Of a stretch of DNA of 64,000 nucleotides, positions 10,858 through 19,901 are shown piece after piece; position 1 is the first letter of the stretch, and each line of letters begins with the position of its first letter. The notes under the pieces are model-generated. The model was not told the DNA's origin. It searched no databases and saw only the letters and a list, made by a program, of their open reading frames with translations. A program made the position numbers and the translations under genes. The DNA is from Paraburkholderia phenoliruptrix (GTDB lineage: Bacteria > Pseudomonadota > Gammaproteobacteria > Burkholderiales > Burkholderiaceae), in contig NZ_JAEUAV010000001.1 of the NCBI RefSeq assembly GCF_019511605.1, positions 248,001 through 312,000 on the forward strand. Direction: 5' to 3'.

Positions 10858-12534
10858 ATGAATCGCTGCCATGAGGACAGTTCAGCGCCGTCGCACCCGC
10901 TCGATGCGGCGGCGGCCTTCGACTTGCTACCGGATGCTTATCTGATTCTCGATCGGCAGTTCAGGGTACTGCATGCAAACGCGAGCTACCGCAGCCTGGT
11001 GGATCAGTCGTCGAGCGACGTGCTTGGCAAATCGATTTTCGACATCAACCAGTTCGGTCCGCGCGAACAACGCGACGCCCGGCGCTCGTGGCTCGACAGC
11101 GCGCTAGCCGACCTCGTCCCCGGCGAGTCGAAATGGTCGACACTGTTCCGCTATGAAACGCCGCCGCGCGCCACGGCCGCAGCGCGTGAACCGACGTCCG
11201 ATCCCGAAGCATCCGCCCCGCAGCTTGCCGTGCGTTACTGGCGAGTCAAAGCGACGCTGCTCGCTTCGGCGCACGATGGCAACGCGTATATCGCACTGCG
11301 TGTGAGCGAAGTCACCGACCGCGTCGACGAATACGAACGTCAACAGCGTGAGCGGGCCAAGCTGCGCTCGCAGGCGCAGCTTCGTCTGGTGGTTGCACAG
11401 GAAGCCAAAGAACAGTTGCGCGAAAACGAGGAGCGCTTCCAGCTCGCGCTCGAGTTTTCACAACTGGGCGCCTGGGAATTGGACCCGCGCACCCGCCTCA
11501 TCAATTGTACGGATCAGTGCAAGGCCAATCTAGGTCTTGGGAGTACGTCGGTAATTACCGAGCAGCGCCTGTTCGGCGAGATCGCGCATCCGGAAGACAG
11601 TGGCCGTTTGCGCGATGCGATGAACATAGCCGTTGCGAGCCGCGATCATTTCGAGGTGGACTTCCGGGTAGGCTGGGCTACCGGATCGATCCGCTGGATT
11701 CTCGTGCGCGGCGTTGGCCGCTTTCTGCCGGACGGTACGCTCAATTCGGTCATCGGCTTTACACTGGACATCACCACGCGTAAAGAAGCGGAACTGGAAC
11801 AGCAGCAGATCGCATTGTCGGAGAAACGGGCGCGCGAGCAGAGCGAACGGCTTGCTACCGCAATGGACCACTTCGTCACGACCGTCAGTCACGAACTGCG
11901 CTCGCCGCTCTCGGCCATCATTTCCTGGACACATCTGCTGGAACGCGCGAGCGAGCCGTCACAGGTCGCGCCGCGTGCTGCCAGCGTGATCAGCCGCAAC
12001 GCACGTCAGCTCGCGCACATGGTCGACGATCTGCTCGACAGCGGTGCGATTGTCACCGGAAAGCTGTCGGTCAACCTGAGTCCGGTGGATCTGGGGGCAC
12101 TGGCGGGCAATGTCGCTGAAGACGTGCGAATTGACGTGGAAGCGAAAGGCTTGCGCCTGATTGCCGACGACCTCGCTTCGGTTACCGTTCTGGCCGACGA
12201 AAGCCGCATGAAGCAGGTGGTGTGGAATCTGTTGTCCAATGCGCGCAAGTTCTGCACGACGGGATCGATCGAGTTGTGGGTGAAAGCCGACACTGAGCAC
12301 GTGGAACTGGCTGTGCGAGACACGGGCGTCGGTCTCGACGACCAATCGCTCGAACGCATTTTCGAACGCTTCCAGCAGTTCACGGCGCACGGCTCCGGAC
12401 GTGTTGCCGGGCTCGGCTTAGGCTTGTGGCTTGTGAAGAATCTGGTGGACCTGCACAACGGTACGATTGTCGCGGAAAGTGCGGGCCTGGGGCATGGCGC
12501 GACCTTCCGTGTCAGACTGCCCCTGTACCGCTAG
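10858..12534 (+). CDS. PAS-PAS sensor histidine kinase beside phytochrome genes
   Basis: A 558-residue soluble kinase. PAS-like domains lie at about residues 20-150 and 195-315, joined by a coiled coil. A HisKA domain has VSHELRSPLSAIISW with the phospho-accepting His. The HATPase domain carries WNLLSNARKF (N box), DTGVGLDD (G1) and GLGLGLWLVKNLV (G2). No membrane helix is seen, so the signal is internal. It follows bphO by 18 bp and runs convergently into a CheY-like regulator gene, a plausible partner together with BphP. Confidence 0.88.
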   Translation: MNRCHEDSSAPSHPLDAAAAFDLLPDAYLILDRQFRVLHANASYRSLVDQSSSDVLGKSIFDINQFGPREQRDARRSWLDSALADLVPGESKWSTLFRYETPPRATAAAREPTSDPEASAPQLAVRYWRVKATLLASAHDGNAYIALRVSEVTDRVDEYERQQRERAKLRSQAQLRLVVAQEAKEQLRENEERFQLALEFSQLGAWELDPRTRLINCTDQCKANLGLGSTSVITEQRLFGEIAHPEDSGRLRDAMNIAVASRDHFEVDFRVGWATGSIRWILVRGVGRFLPDGTLNSVIGFTLDITTRKEAELEQQQIALSEKRAREQSERLATAMDHFVTTVSHELRSPLSAIISWTHLLERASEPSQVAPRAASVISRNARQLAHMVDDLLDSGAIVTGKLSVNLSPVDLGALAGNVAEDVRIDVEAKGLRLIADDLASVTVLADESRMKQVVWNLLSNARKFCTTGSIELWVKADTEHVELAVRDTGVGLDDQSLERIFERFQQFTAHGSGRVAGLGLGLWLVKNLVDLHNGTIVAESAGLGHGATFRVRLPLYR

Positions 12535-12549
12535 CACCGGCATACGCAT

Positions 12550-12990
12550 TCATGTACGCGGGTGCGGCGGCGGTTCGTTGAGTACGGCCCAGAAAACGCC
12601 GAGGTCTTTAATGGCGTCCATGAAGTCGTCGAACTGAACCGGCTTCACCACGTAGGCGTTCACTCCAAGGTCGTAACTACGCAGCAAGTCGCTTTCCTCG
12701 CGCGAAGAAGTGAGCATCACCACTGGAATGCGCCGAAGCTCCTCGTCTTCGCGAACCGACTTCAACACCTCGTGCCCGTCCACCTTGGGCAGCTTCTTGT
12801 CCAGCAGGATAACGGCCGGACTTCCCTCGCTGCGGTCTGCCCAGCGCCCTTCGCGGCGCAGCCATTGCAAGGCTTCTTCTCCGTCGCGCAACGACACGAC
12901 GGGATTCGCGAGCCGCGTTTTTTCCAGCGCGATCAGCGTGAGTTCGATGTCATTGGGATTGTCTTCAACCAGCAGAATTGGTTTCAGCAC
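12550..12990 (-). CDS. CheY-like single-domain response regulator (Rcp1 type)
   Basis: A receiver domain with no output domain, like the Rcp1 regulators that take phosphate from phytochrome kinases. It has acidic residues in LLVEDNPND, the phospho-Asp in VILLDKKLPK, Thr/Ser in VMLTSSRE and Lys in VVKPVQ. I prefer the GTG at 12990 (VLKPILLVED), because GGAGG lies 8 nt upstream; the ATG at 13005 adds five residues. It follows bphP by about 48 bp on the same strand, so the pair likely forms a kinase-regulator unit. Confidence 0.88.
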   Translation of the reverse strand: MLKPILLVEDNPNDIELTLIALEKTRLANPVVSLRDGEEALQWLRREGRWADRSEGSPAVILLDKKLPKVDGHEVLKSVREDEELRRIPVVMLTSSREESDLLRSYDLGVNAYVVKPVQFDDFMDAIKDLGVFWAVLNEPPPHPRT

Positions 12991-13038
12991 GCGCTTTTCC
13001 TCCATTCCGGTTCACCATTTCCAGCCTTTTCAGCCTTT

Positions 13039-15399
13039 TCAGCTTTTCGGCACGACTCGCATGCGCTTGCCTGTCAGCAATGCGCTCGACCGTGCGGTTG
13101 AGATAGCCGACGATTCATCGCCCTGGCTCGCCGCCACGTGAAGGGAATGAGGCAAAGAAAAGCTCACGGTTGCGCCCTTCTCCACTTCGCCCTCGGCCCA
13201 CGCCTTGCCGCCGTGACGTTCGACGATCCGTTTGACGCTTGCAAGCCCAATGCCCGTGCCGCCGAATTCCTCCATACGATGCAGGCGTTGAAAGACCTCG
13301 AACAGCTTGTCGACATAAAGCATGTCGAAGCCCACGCCGTTGTCCTTCACGAAGAAAACTTCCTGGTCGGCAAGTTGGCCCGTGCCCGCGTAACGGCCGA
13401 TGTGGATGATGGCTACATCACGGGTAGCCGTAAATTTTACGGCATTCTCGATCAGATTGCGCAGGACGATGTGAATCAGCGTTGCGTCGGCCGTGACCTC
13501 GCCGAGATCGTCGACATGCCACTCGATATGGCGGTGAGCCGTATGCTTGGCTTCGTCGGCGATCAGCGACTCGACCAGCGCATTCACGTCGACCAGTTGC
13601 GGACGCAATGCCGCGCGACTCATCTGCGAGAAGGCGAGAAGATCGTCAACCAGTTCGCCGCCGAACTTCGCCGACGAGATGATCCGCTCCAGAAAGTGTT
13701 GGCCACGCTCGGACAGTGCATCGTTCTCCATCTGACGCAGCAGGTCCGCGAAACTCGCGATGTGCCGCAACGGCGCGCGCAAATCGTGCGATACGGTGTA
13801 TGAGAAACCTTCGAGTTCTTCGTTGGCGCGCCCGAGTTCCTGCGCGAGTTGCGCCAATTCTTCGGCGCGGCGCAGCACGATGCCGAGCAAAGCAGTACGA
13901 AAGTCCGCCGCGATTTCAACTTCGGCGGGACTCCAGGCAAGCGACCGGTCCCGCACGGTGTCGGTCCAGACCTCGAAGCTCTGGCGCGGCGACAGCGCGG
14001 GCGCCAGGTTCGCCAGTTTCTCCCGCGGATCGCCCGCCCATTTGATTGTCTGAATGGCCTCCTTGCGGAACCACAGCACGTAATTCTTGAACAACGTCGA
14101 AATAGATATGGCCAGCAGACCCGCGTAGTTCGGGTTGGCCGGCAGCACCGGGCAGGTGAAGCCGAGTGCATCGGTGGCGAACGTCTCCTCGCTTTTCGAA
14201 TCGAGCCATTCGACCAGTTTGCCCACTTCTTCTTCGGACGGCGCTGCGCCGATCAACTGGATGCGGCCGTCGAACACAATGGCTGCGCCGTCTGCGGCGG
14301 TCAGCGCAAGAAGATCGGTGGGGTCGCTCGCGAGCGTTTCAGTAAAACTGTCTGCATCGGCCATGACGCCGAGAAGCCGCGTCAGTGTGCGGCGCAGTTT
14401 GAGCCGGTATTCGGCCTGCGCATGATCTTCCTTCGATTCGATCTGCAGCGACAGCACTTGTGCGATGTGTTCGCACGCCATGCGCACTTCGAATGGCGGC
14501 ACGCGTCCGCTAGCGTGATGGCACGAAATGAGGCCCCACAACTTGCCCCTGACCACGATCGACATGGACATCGAAGACAACGTGTCCATATTCTTCATGT
14601 ATTGCACATGCACGGGCGACACGCTGCGCAACGAGGCGTACGTGAGATCGGTCGGCCGGCCCGTGGAAGGATGCAGAGACGGTACGAGCGGCGAGGCCTG
14701 ATAAGCGGCGTCGGCGATTAGACGAATCCGGTTGCGCACATACAGTTCACGGGCTTGAGCCGGAATGTCGGAGCCCGGAAAGTGCTGGTCGATGTAAGAC
14801 GCGTATCCCGGCTGAATGTTTTCGGCGATCACATGACCGACACCGGCTTCATCGAAGTTATAGACGAGCGTGCGGCCGTATCCGGTGATACGGCGTACTT
14901 CATCGGCAGCAAGCTGTGCGAGGCGCGGCATACTGTTCGCCTCTTCGAGACGATTGATGAAAGTTCGCACCAACGGGTACATCGAAGAGAAAACGTCCTC
15001 AGTGCCGAGCGCCGGTTCGAGTTCGACAAACAGAACGCCCTGATAGCGGTGCACGACCACGGCAAAAGGCCCGATTGGCGCACCCGATGTGTCGCCGCGC
15101 GGGTCGCCCATCGAACCGATGTACAGCGGAACGCCTTCGGCTTCGTGTGAGGCGAGCCCGCTGATGATGCGCGCGCTCCATTCGTCGCCGAGAACATGAG
15201 CAATGGGACGGCCCAGCGCGCTTTCCGCAGATGAGCCCGTCAACGTGGCGATATTGGCGCTGACTTGCAACAACGTTCCATCCGCAGCAACGCTAAACAG
15301 GAACCCGTGCGGTTGGATACCGCCTGGAATATGGATGGGTTCTCGCGCGCAGTCGGCTTCAGCCGCCGACGACAGCGGTGAGGAGTGCAATTGGGCCAT
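13039..15399 (-). CDS. bphP: Bacteriophytochrome histidine kinase
   Basis: A 786-residue red/far-red photoreceptor with PAS-GAF-PHY photosensory modules and a HisKA-HATPase output. Cys17 in the segment DCAREPIHIPG sits where BphPs attach biliverdin. The GAF domain has FPGSDIPAQARELY, the chromophore-pocket motif with its conserved Asp, and LVYNFDEAGVGHVIAE. Output motifs are SHDLRAPLRHIASF, RNLIENAVKF, DNGVGFD and GTGIGLASVKRIV. GGAG 5 nt before the ATG at 15399 supports this start over the ATG at 15426. bphO and a regulator gene are close by. Confidence 0.95.
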   Translation of the reverse strand: MAQLHSSPLSSAAEADCAREPIHIPGGIQPHGFLFSVAADGTLLQVSANIATLTGSSAESALGRPIAHVLGDEWSARIISGLASHEAEGVPLYIGSMGDPRGDTSGAPIGPFAVVVHRYQGVLFVELEPALGTEDVFSSMYPLVRTFINRLEEANSMPRLAQLAADEVRRITGYGRTLVYNFDEAGVGHVIAENIQPGYASYIDQHFPGSDIPAQARELYVRNRIRLIADAAYQASPLVPSLHPSTGRPTDLTYASLRSVSPVHVQYMKNMDTLSSMSMSIVVRGKLWGLISCHHASGRVPPFEVRMACEHIAQVLSLQIESKEDHAQAEYRLKLRRTLTRLLGVMADADSFTETLASDPTDLLALTAADGAAIVFDGRIQLIGAAPSEEEVGKLVEWLDSKSEETFATDALGFTCPVLPANPNYAGLLAISISTLFKNYVLWFRKEAIQTIKWAGDPREKLANLAPALSPRQSFEVWTDTVRDRSLAWSPAEVEIAADFRTALLGIVLRRAEELAQLAQELGRANEELEGFSYTVSHDLRAPLRHIASFADLLRQMENDALSERGQHFLERIISSAKFGGELVDDLLAFSQMSRAALRPQLVDVNALVESLIADEAKHTAHRHIEWHVDDLGEVTADATLIHIVLRNLIENAVKFTATRDVAIIHIGRYAGTGQLADQEVFFVKDNGVGFDMLYVDKLFEVFQRLHRMEEFGGTGIGLASVKRIVERHGGKAWAEGEVEKGATVSFSLPHSLHVAASQGDESSAISTARSSALLTGKRMRVVPKS

Positions 15400-15641
15400 G
15401 CTCGCTCCAGGATGGGTGTAGTGCATTTTCGCATAGTCACTTAGCAGTTCCTTAACTTTCGACGGGCGTGGGCGAAGGAAATAAAAAATAAAAAGAAGCT
15501 GTCAGCACGCTTTCGCTGCGACTTGACGCAAGCGGCATGGCTGCCGAAGCTTGGCCCAGATCGCTTCTAGCCAGCGAAAAAGCCGCAGGATATCGCCGGC
15601 AGCGGCGGCGAGCGCAATGCATCACAAGATGAAAACCGGCT

Positions 15642-16886
15642 TCACGTTGCCTGGGGCACATCGTTAATCACGTCGCGACGAAGGTCGCACGCTTTCTTTA
15701 GCGCAGCGCCGAACAGCAGCCACAGCGCGAGCGATCCCGTCGAGACAGCGCCCAGCACGAGAAAAGCACTCGCGTATCCGAAATGCTGAGCGAGCACGCC
15801 GCCCAGCGCAGGACTCAGCGCAGCGCCTGCGCCCTGCACGGTCATGACGATGCCTTGCCCGGCATTCACCCGTCCCGTACCGCGCAGCAGCCGCACCACG
15901 AGCGCGGGGACAGCGACGCTCTGCAATCCCACGCCGATTCCGTCCAGCGCCTGAACCGGCCATACGCCCCATGCTGTGACGAACATTGCGGCGAGCAATC
16001 CGCGCAGCGGCAGCGCGAGGAAAGTGATCAGTATCACGCCCCAGTAGCCGATTCGCCGAATCAGCCGGTTCGCGCACCACGCCGCGACCACCATCACGAG
16101 TTGCGCGATCACTATCGTCTGGGCGGTAAAGGCGCTCGGATCGCCCTGATGCGCCCCGACGACCGCCAGTCCATAAAGCGGCAGCATAGCCGCATTGCCC
16201 AGGTGAAACAGCGCGAGCGACGCGGCAAGCACCAGCAATGGGCGACAGGTGAGCAAGACGCTCAACCCGCTCGCCTGCTTATGCGCAGGGTTCGGCTCAC
16301 CCGACGCGGATCTGCCCAGACCGCGCGCGCTGTCGTGGTCGATCGCGTCGCGCCGGATGAGCAGCGTCGAGGCGACAGTCAGGAATCCGAATACACCGGC
16401 GAGCACGAATACAGCGCCGAATCCATAGCGCCATCCGAGCCAGCCTGAGAGCGCGGCGCCGACCACGTTACCCGCGTGGTTAGCCACCTGATTGCGGCCG
16501 AATTGCCGATCAAAGCCATGTTCGCGCACGATGCCAAGCGTCACGCCGGCCACGGCCGGACCCAGCGCTGCGCCCGTCACGGCCGTGAAGATTTGCGAAA
16601 CAACGACTGTCCAGTAAGTGTGCGACACCCACAGCACGAGCGATGCCAATGTAGTCATACACCCCGCGATCACGATGACAGCGCGCCTGTGATGCGTCGC
16701 ATCGACAAGAGCGCCCGCCGGAGAAGTCGCGAGCATGCCCGCAATACCGCCCACTGTCATGACCGTGCCGATCGCGTCAGGACGCCAGCCATGCGCCTGC
16801 AGAAAGACGCCAAGAAACGGCCCGATGCCCGCCTGCACATCGGCCATAAAAAAATTCAGTGCTTCGAGTGCGTACCGAGGATTCAT
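15642..16886 (-). CDS. MFS transporter of unknown substrate
   Basis: A 414-residue, twelve-helix major facilitator protein. The loop between helices 2 and 3 reads SPAGALVDATHHRR, a variant of the MFS motif G-x3-D-(R/K)-x-G-(R/K)(R/K). It resembles uncharacterised efflux carriers. It is neither adjacent to a regulator nor to an enzyme that hints at substrate; the next gene on the same strand starts 155 bp upstream. Confidence 0.82.
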   Translation of the reverse strand: MNPRYALEALNFFMADVQAGIGPFLGVFLQAHGWRPDAIGTVMTVGGIAGMLATSPAGALVDATHHRRAVIVIAGCMTTLASLVLWVSHTYWTVVVSQIFTAVTGAALGPAVAGVTLGIVREHGFDRQFGRNQVANHAGNVVGAALSGWLGWRYGFGAVFVLAGVFGFLTVASTLLIRRDAIDHDSARGLGRSASGEPNPAHKQASGLSVLLTCRPLLVLAASLALFHLGNAAMLPLYGLAVVGAHQGDPSAFTAQTIVIAQLVMVVAAWCANRLIRRIGYWGVILITFLALPLRGLLAAMFVTAWGVWPVQALDGIGVGLQSVAVPALVVRLLRGTGRVNAGQGIVMTVQGAGAALSPALGGVLAQHFGYASAFLVLGAVSTGSLALWLLFGAALKKACDLRRDVINDVPQAT

Positions 16887-17041
16887 GGTTCACCAATGGC
16901 GTCCGTTCTTGTCGAGCGCAGGCTGCGAGCCGACGATGCCGTGCTCCGCGCACGGTCCGACGGCGTGCAACGGTGCCGCGCGCGGAGCGGCGTCTAACGT
17001 GTGTGTCCGCGTAGCCTGCTGATGCAGCTTCGTCAGGCCCG

Positions 17042-17584
17042 CTACGATTCGTCGACGAGTTCGGCGATTTCATCGACCTCGATCGTTCGCCCATGCCGGT
17101 TCTTCACCCCGTGGCCCCACGCCTGAACGTGCGCGCCCCGGGTCAGATAGGCGGCCAGCTCCGCTGCGGCATGAGGCGCCATGCGCAGCGAGGTGCCATC
17201 GTCCAGCAGTGCCCCGCGCAATTCGCCTTTCGGGCCGAACAGCGAAAGCACCACTTCGCCAGACGCCTCCATTGACTTGCGTTCGACATGCGGCTTGTGG
17301 TGCTTCTCGCCGTTGTGATGCGGGCCTTCGTCGAGAATCAGAACGCCGCTTGCGCTCGTCAGCGAAACGGCGGCGATCATGTCGGCATCGCGAGGCTTGA
17401 CGCCGCGTACGCGTACTTCGTCGCCAGGTGCGACGTGACGCGCGAGTTGTTTCGAAAGATGCGGCGGAAAGTGCACCTGACGCGCACCGAGGACGAGGCC
17501 GTCGAGTTCACCGTGAGGGTTCAATAAGAAACGCGTGACTTTGCCGCGCGTTTCAGGAAGGCTGATGGGATCGATCCAATGCAT
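17042..17584 (-). CDS. Hypothetical protein with two copies of a 50-residue domain
   Basis: A 180-residue soluble protein with two copies of a repeat also found in the next gene. The pattern is G-x-V-x(3)-L-x-(N/G)-P-x-G-E-L-x-G, then a short strand, APH or PPH, and a final hydrophobic-G strand. Copy 1 is about residues 13-62 and copy 2 about 108-160. A His-rich linker (EGPHHNGEKHHKPH) joins them. The fold looks like small beta barrels (OB-like), which is only inference. AGGA lies 8 nt before the ATG. It follows the related lipoprotein gene by about 50 bp and probably shares its transcript. Confidence 0.75.
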   Translation of the reverse strand: MHWIDPISLPETRGKVTRFLLNPHGELDGLVLGARQVHFPPHLSKQLARHVAPGDEVRVRGVKPRDADMIAAVSLTSASGVLILDEGPHHNGEKHHKPHVERKSMEASGEVVLSLFGPKGELRGALLDDGTSLRMAPHAAAELAAYLTRGAHVQAWGHGVKNRHGRTIEVDEIAELVDES

Positions 17585-17633
17585 GTTTGGTGTCCTGAAT
17601 GAGTGTGAGCTTGAATGTGTAGACGGCGCTACC

Positions 17634-18383
17634 TCAAGGCAGCGGCGCGTTGCGGTCGTAGAGCGGAGTCAGGTTGCCCGGAGAGCCGAACGCAGTCGCC
17701 TGAAGCGCTGTGCCGTATTCATTACGCGTGCCATAGCCTTGGGCCGATACCGTCGCGCCCGTCCGTACCAACGTTGCGAACTGCTGGGCCATGGGTGGAG
17801 TGAGTTTGATGACTGTGCCGTCTGAGAGGATCACGCCATCGGGCTCGCCATGCGGCGCCGTGGTGACACGGGCTACCTGCCCTTGTGCGCTCAGGCGCGA
17901 GAGACCCGCTCCGCGCAGGGTGCGCGGTAACGGTGATGGGCCGCGCGGCGGAGGCGCGTCGATTATTTGTCGGCCAGTGCGCGTATCGGTGATGCGTTGT
18001 GCCGCGAAGGCGCCCGCTTCCTCGCGCATGCCGTTCATCTCTACGAGGTCACCGCGACGAAGCGACGTGGCCACTTGTACGCCCATATGCGGAGGAAAGC
18101 GCACGAGCGTCCCGTCGTCGGTCAGGAAGCCGTCGACATCGCCATCCGGATTGGTCAGAAAGCGCGCGACGGTGCCCTGCGCGGTCGCGATTGAAGCCGC
18201 TTCGGCAAGCCGATCCGGCTCAGCGCCCGAAGGTGGTGGAGCGGGTCGCGGCGAAGGCTGCGGCGATCCAGCGACGGGAGCCGGTGGAGGCGTGACACCG
18301 GGCTGCGCTGCGCAACCAGCGCTCGCGGCGAACAAGGCCGCGAGCACAGCGATTCGTAAATTGCGGCATCTGATCGATTGCAT
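17634..18383 (-). CDS. Putative lipoprotein with two copies of the same domain
   Basis: A 249-residue protein. The N-terminus is a signal sequence ending in AASAGC, a slightly unusual lipobox, followed by a Pro-rich linker (about residues 27-52). The first repeat shows FLTNPDGDVDGFLTDDGT with FPPHMG. The second shows TTAPHGEPDGVILSDGT with LTPPMAQQ. Each ends in a (V/T)xxxG strand. AGGAG lies 6 nt before the ATG. The neighbour at 17042-17584 holds two further copies without a signal peptide, so one product is likely periplasmic or membrane-anchored and the other cytoplasmic. Confidence 0.78.
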   Translation of the reverse strand: MQSIRCRNLRIAVLAALFAASAGCAAQPGVTPPPAPVAGSPQPSPRPAPPPSGAEPDRLAEAASIATAQGTVARFLTNPDGDVDGFLTDDGTLVRFPPHMGVQVATSLRRGDLVEMNGMREEAGAFAAQRITDTRTGRQIIDAPPPRGPSPLPRTLRGAGLSRLSAQGQVARVTTAPHGEPDGVILSDGTVIKLTPPMAQQFATLVRTGATVSAQGYGTRNEYGTALQATAFGSPGNLTPLYDRNAPLP

Positions 18384-18530
18384 GATTCACTCCTTGTGCG
18401 TAACGAGGAGTCATCTGCAAAGGCTATGCCATCCGGAAAACGCCGACGGCTCAACGCATTGCGCGCTCGAGGGGTGTGACGGTGTCAAGACATCCGACAC
18501 CACGTGTCCGATTCGTTGACGGTTTCAGGC

Positions 18531-19901
18531 TCACGCGGACGCCTCGGACATATCGAGCGCCGCCATGCGCGTGTAGAGCGACTGTCGGCTGATGCCGAGC
18601 CGCCGAGCCGCCTCGGTCCGATTGCCGCTGGACGCGGAAAGCGCATGAGCGATCAGCGCACGCTCGAGTTGCGCCACCGCTTGCGGCAGGGGCAGTTCGA
18701 GCAGTGCTCGGGGAATCGCGTCATCCGAGCTGTCTCGCGTTGCGGTCAGAAACGCGAAGTCTTCGCGGGTCAGCACCTGTGCGGGCGCAAGCGCGCTTGC
18801 CCTTTCGATCGCGTTGGCAAGCTCCCGGACATTGCCCGGCCAGGCGAACGTGGCGAGCAGGCGCTGGGCATCGGCCGAAAGATGTTTGCGTGCGACCCCG
18901 GACGATGTGCTTGCAAGGAAATGCTCGGCAAGCGGCAGGATGTCGGCCACGCGGTCGCGCAGCGGCGGCATATGCAGCGGAATCACGTTCAGACGAAACA
19001 GCAGGTCTTGCCGAAACGTTCCTGCTTCGACCATCGAAGCGAGATCGCGGTGCGTGGCAGCGACCACCCGCACATCGACCGTCACGACCCGGTTCGTGCC
19101 GAGGGGCGTGACTTGTCGCTCCTGAAGCACGCGCAGCAGCTTCGCTTGCATGGGAAGCGGCATGTCGCCGACTTCGTCGAGAAAGAGCGTGCCGCCATGC
19201 GCTTCTTCGACTCGCCCTCGCCGATCGGTCTGCGCGCCGGTGAACGCCCCCTTGGCATGCCCGAAGAGCTCGCTCTCCAGCAATTCGTCCGGAATAGCCG
19301 CGCAGTTGACCGCGACGAACGGCCCCCCCGCACGCGCCGACGCGCGATGCAGCACCCGCGCCGCGATTTCCTTTCCAGTTCCGGTTTCGCCCGTGATGAG
19401 TACAGTCGAGTTCCCGATGGCCGCGCGGCCAAGCCGCTTCTGCACCTCACGCATGGCTTCGCTCACGCCGAGCAGTCGCGGCTCATGCGACGTGGCCTCG
19501 TCGGCGAACACGCGCGGCACGGGAGTCTCGCGTCGCGCCGACAGAATGCGCTCGAGCAATGCGGCGATCTGCTCACGTCCGACCGGCTTGGTGAGATGCT
19601 CGAAGGCGCCGAGCCGCATCGCGCCAATGGTGTTGTCGCTCGTCGCGTGTGCAGTGAGCATCACGACGGGTACTGTCTGTAGCCCTGGCGTCTTGCGCAG
19701 CGTTTCCAGCACCGCGAGGCCATCCGCGCCTGGCAAGCGGAAGTCGAGAAAGATGCAGTCGGGCGCAGAACGCCCGCGCAATTGCTCGAACGCCTCATCG
19801 CCGGAACGTGCTTCAAACGGCGAGTAACCGAGATCTTGCACCGTTTCCGCAAGACCTTCGCGAAAGGCGTCGTCGTCGTCGATAATCAGGATGGTCGCCA
19901 T
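18531..19901 (-). CDS. NtrC-family sigma-54 response regulator
   Basis: A 456-residue activator. The receiver has Asp53 (IFLDFRLPG). The AAA+ domain has Walker A GETGTGKE, an intact GAFTGA loop that contacts sigma-54, and DEVGDMP. A Fis-type HTH closes the protein (NRTEAARRLGISRQSLYTRM). Its start overlaps the end of the cognate kinase gene by 16 bp. Target promoters cannot be named; no clear -24/-12 site was noticed next to neighbouring genes. Confidence 0.93.
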   Translation of the reverse strand: MATILIIDDDDAFREGLAETVQDLGYSPFEARSGDEAFEQLRGRSAPDCIFLDFRLPGADGLAVLETLRKTPGLQTVPVVMLTAHATSDNTIGAMRLGAFEHLTKPVGREQIAALLERILSARRETPVPRVFADEATSHEPRLLGVSEAMREVQKRLGRAAIGNSTVLITGETGTGKEIAARVLHRASARAGGPFVAVNCAAIPDELLESELFGHAKGAFTGAQTDRRGRVEEAHGGTLFLDEVGDMPLPMQAKLLRVLQERQVTPLGTNRVVTVDVRVVAATHRDLASMVEAGTFRQDLLFRLNVIPLHMPPLRDRVADILPLAEHFLASTSSGVARKHLSADAQRLLATFAWPGNVRELANAIERASALAPAQVLTREDFAFLTATRDSSDDAIPRALLELPLPQAVAQLERALIAHALSASSGNRTEAARRLGISRQSLYTRMAALDMSEASA

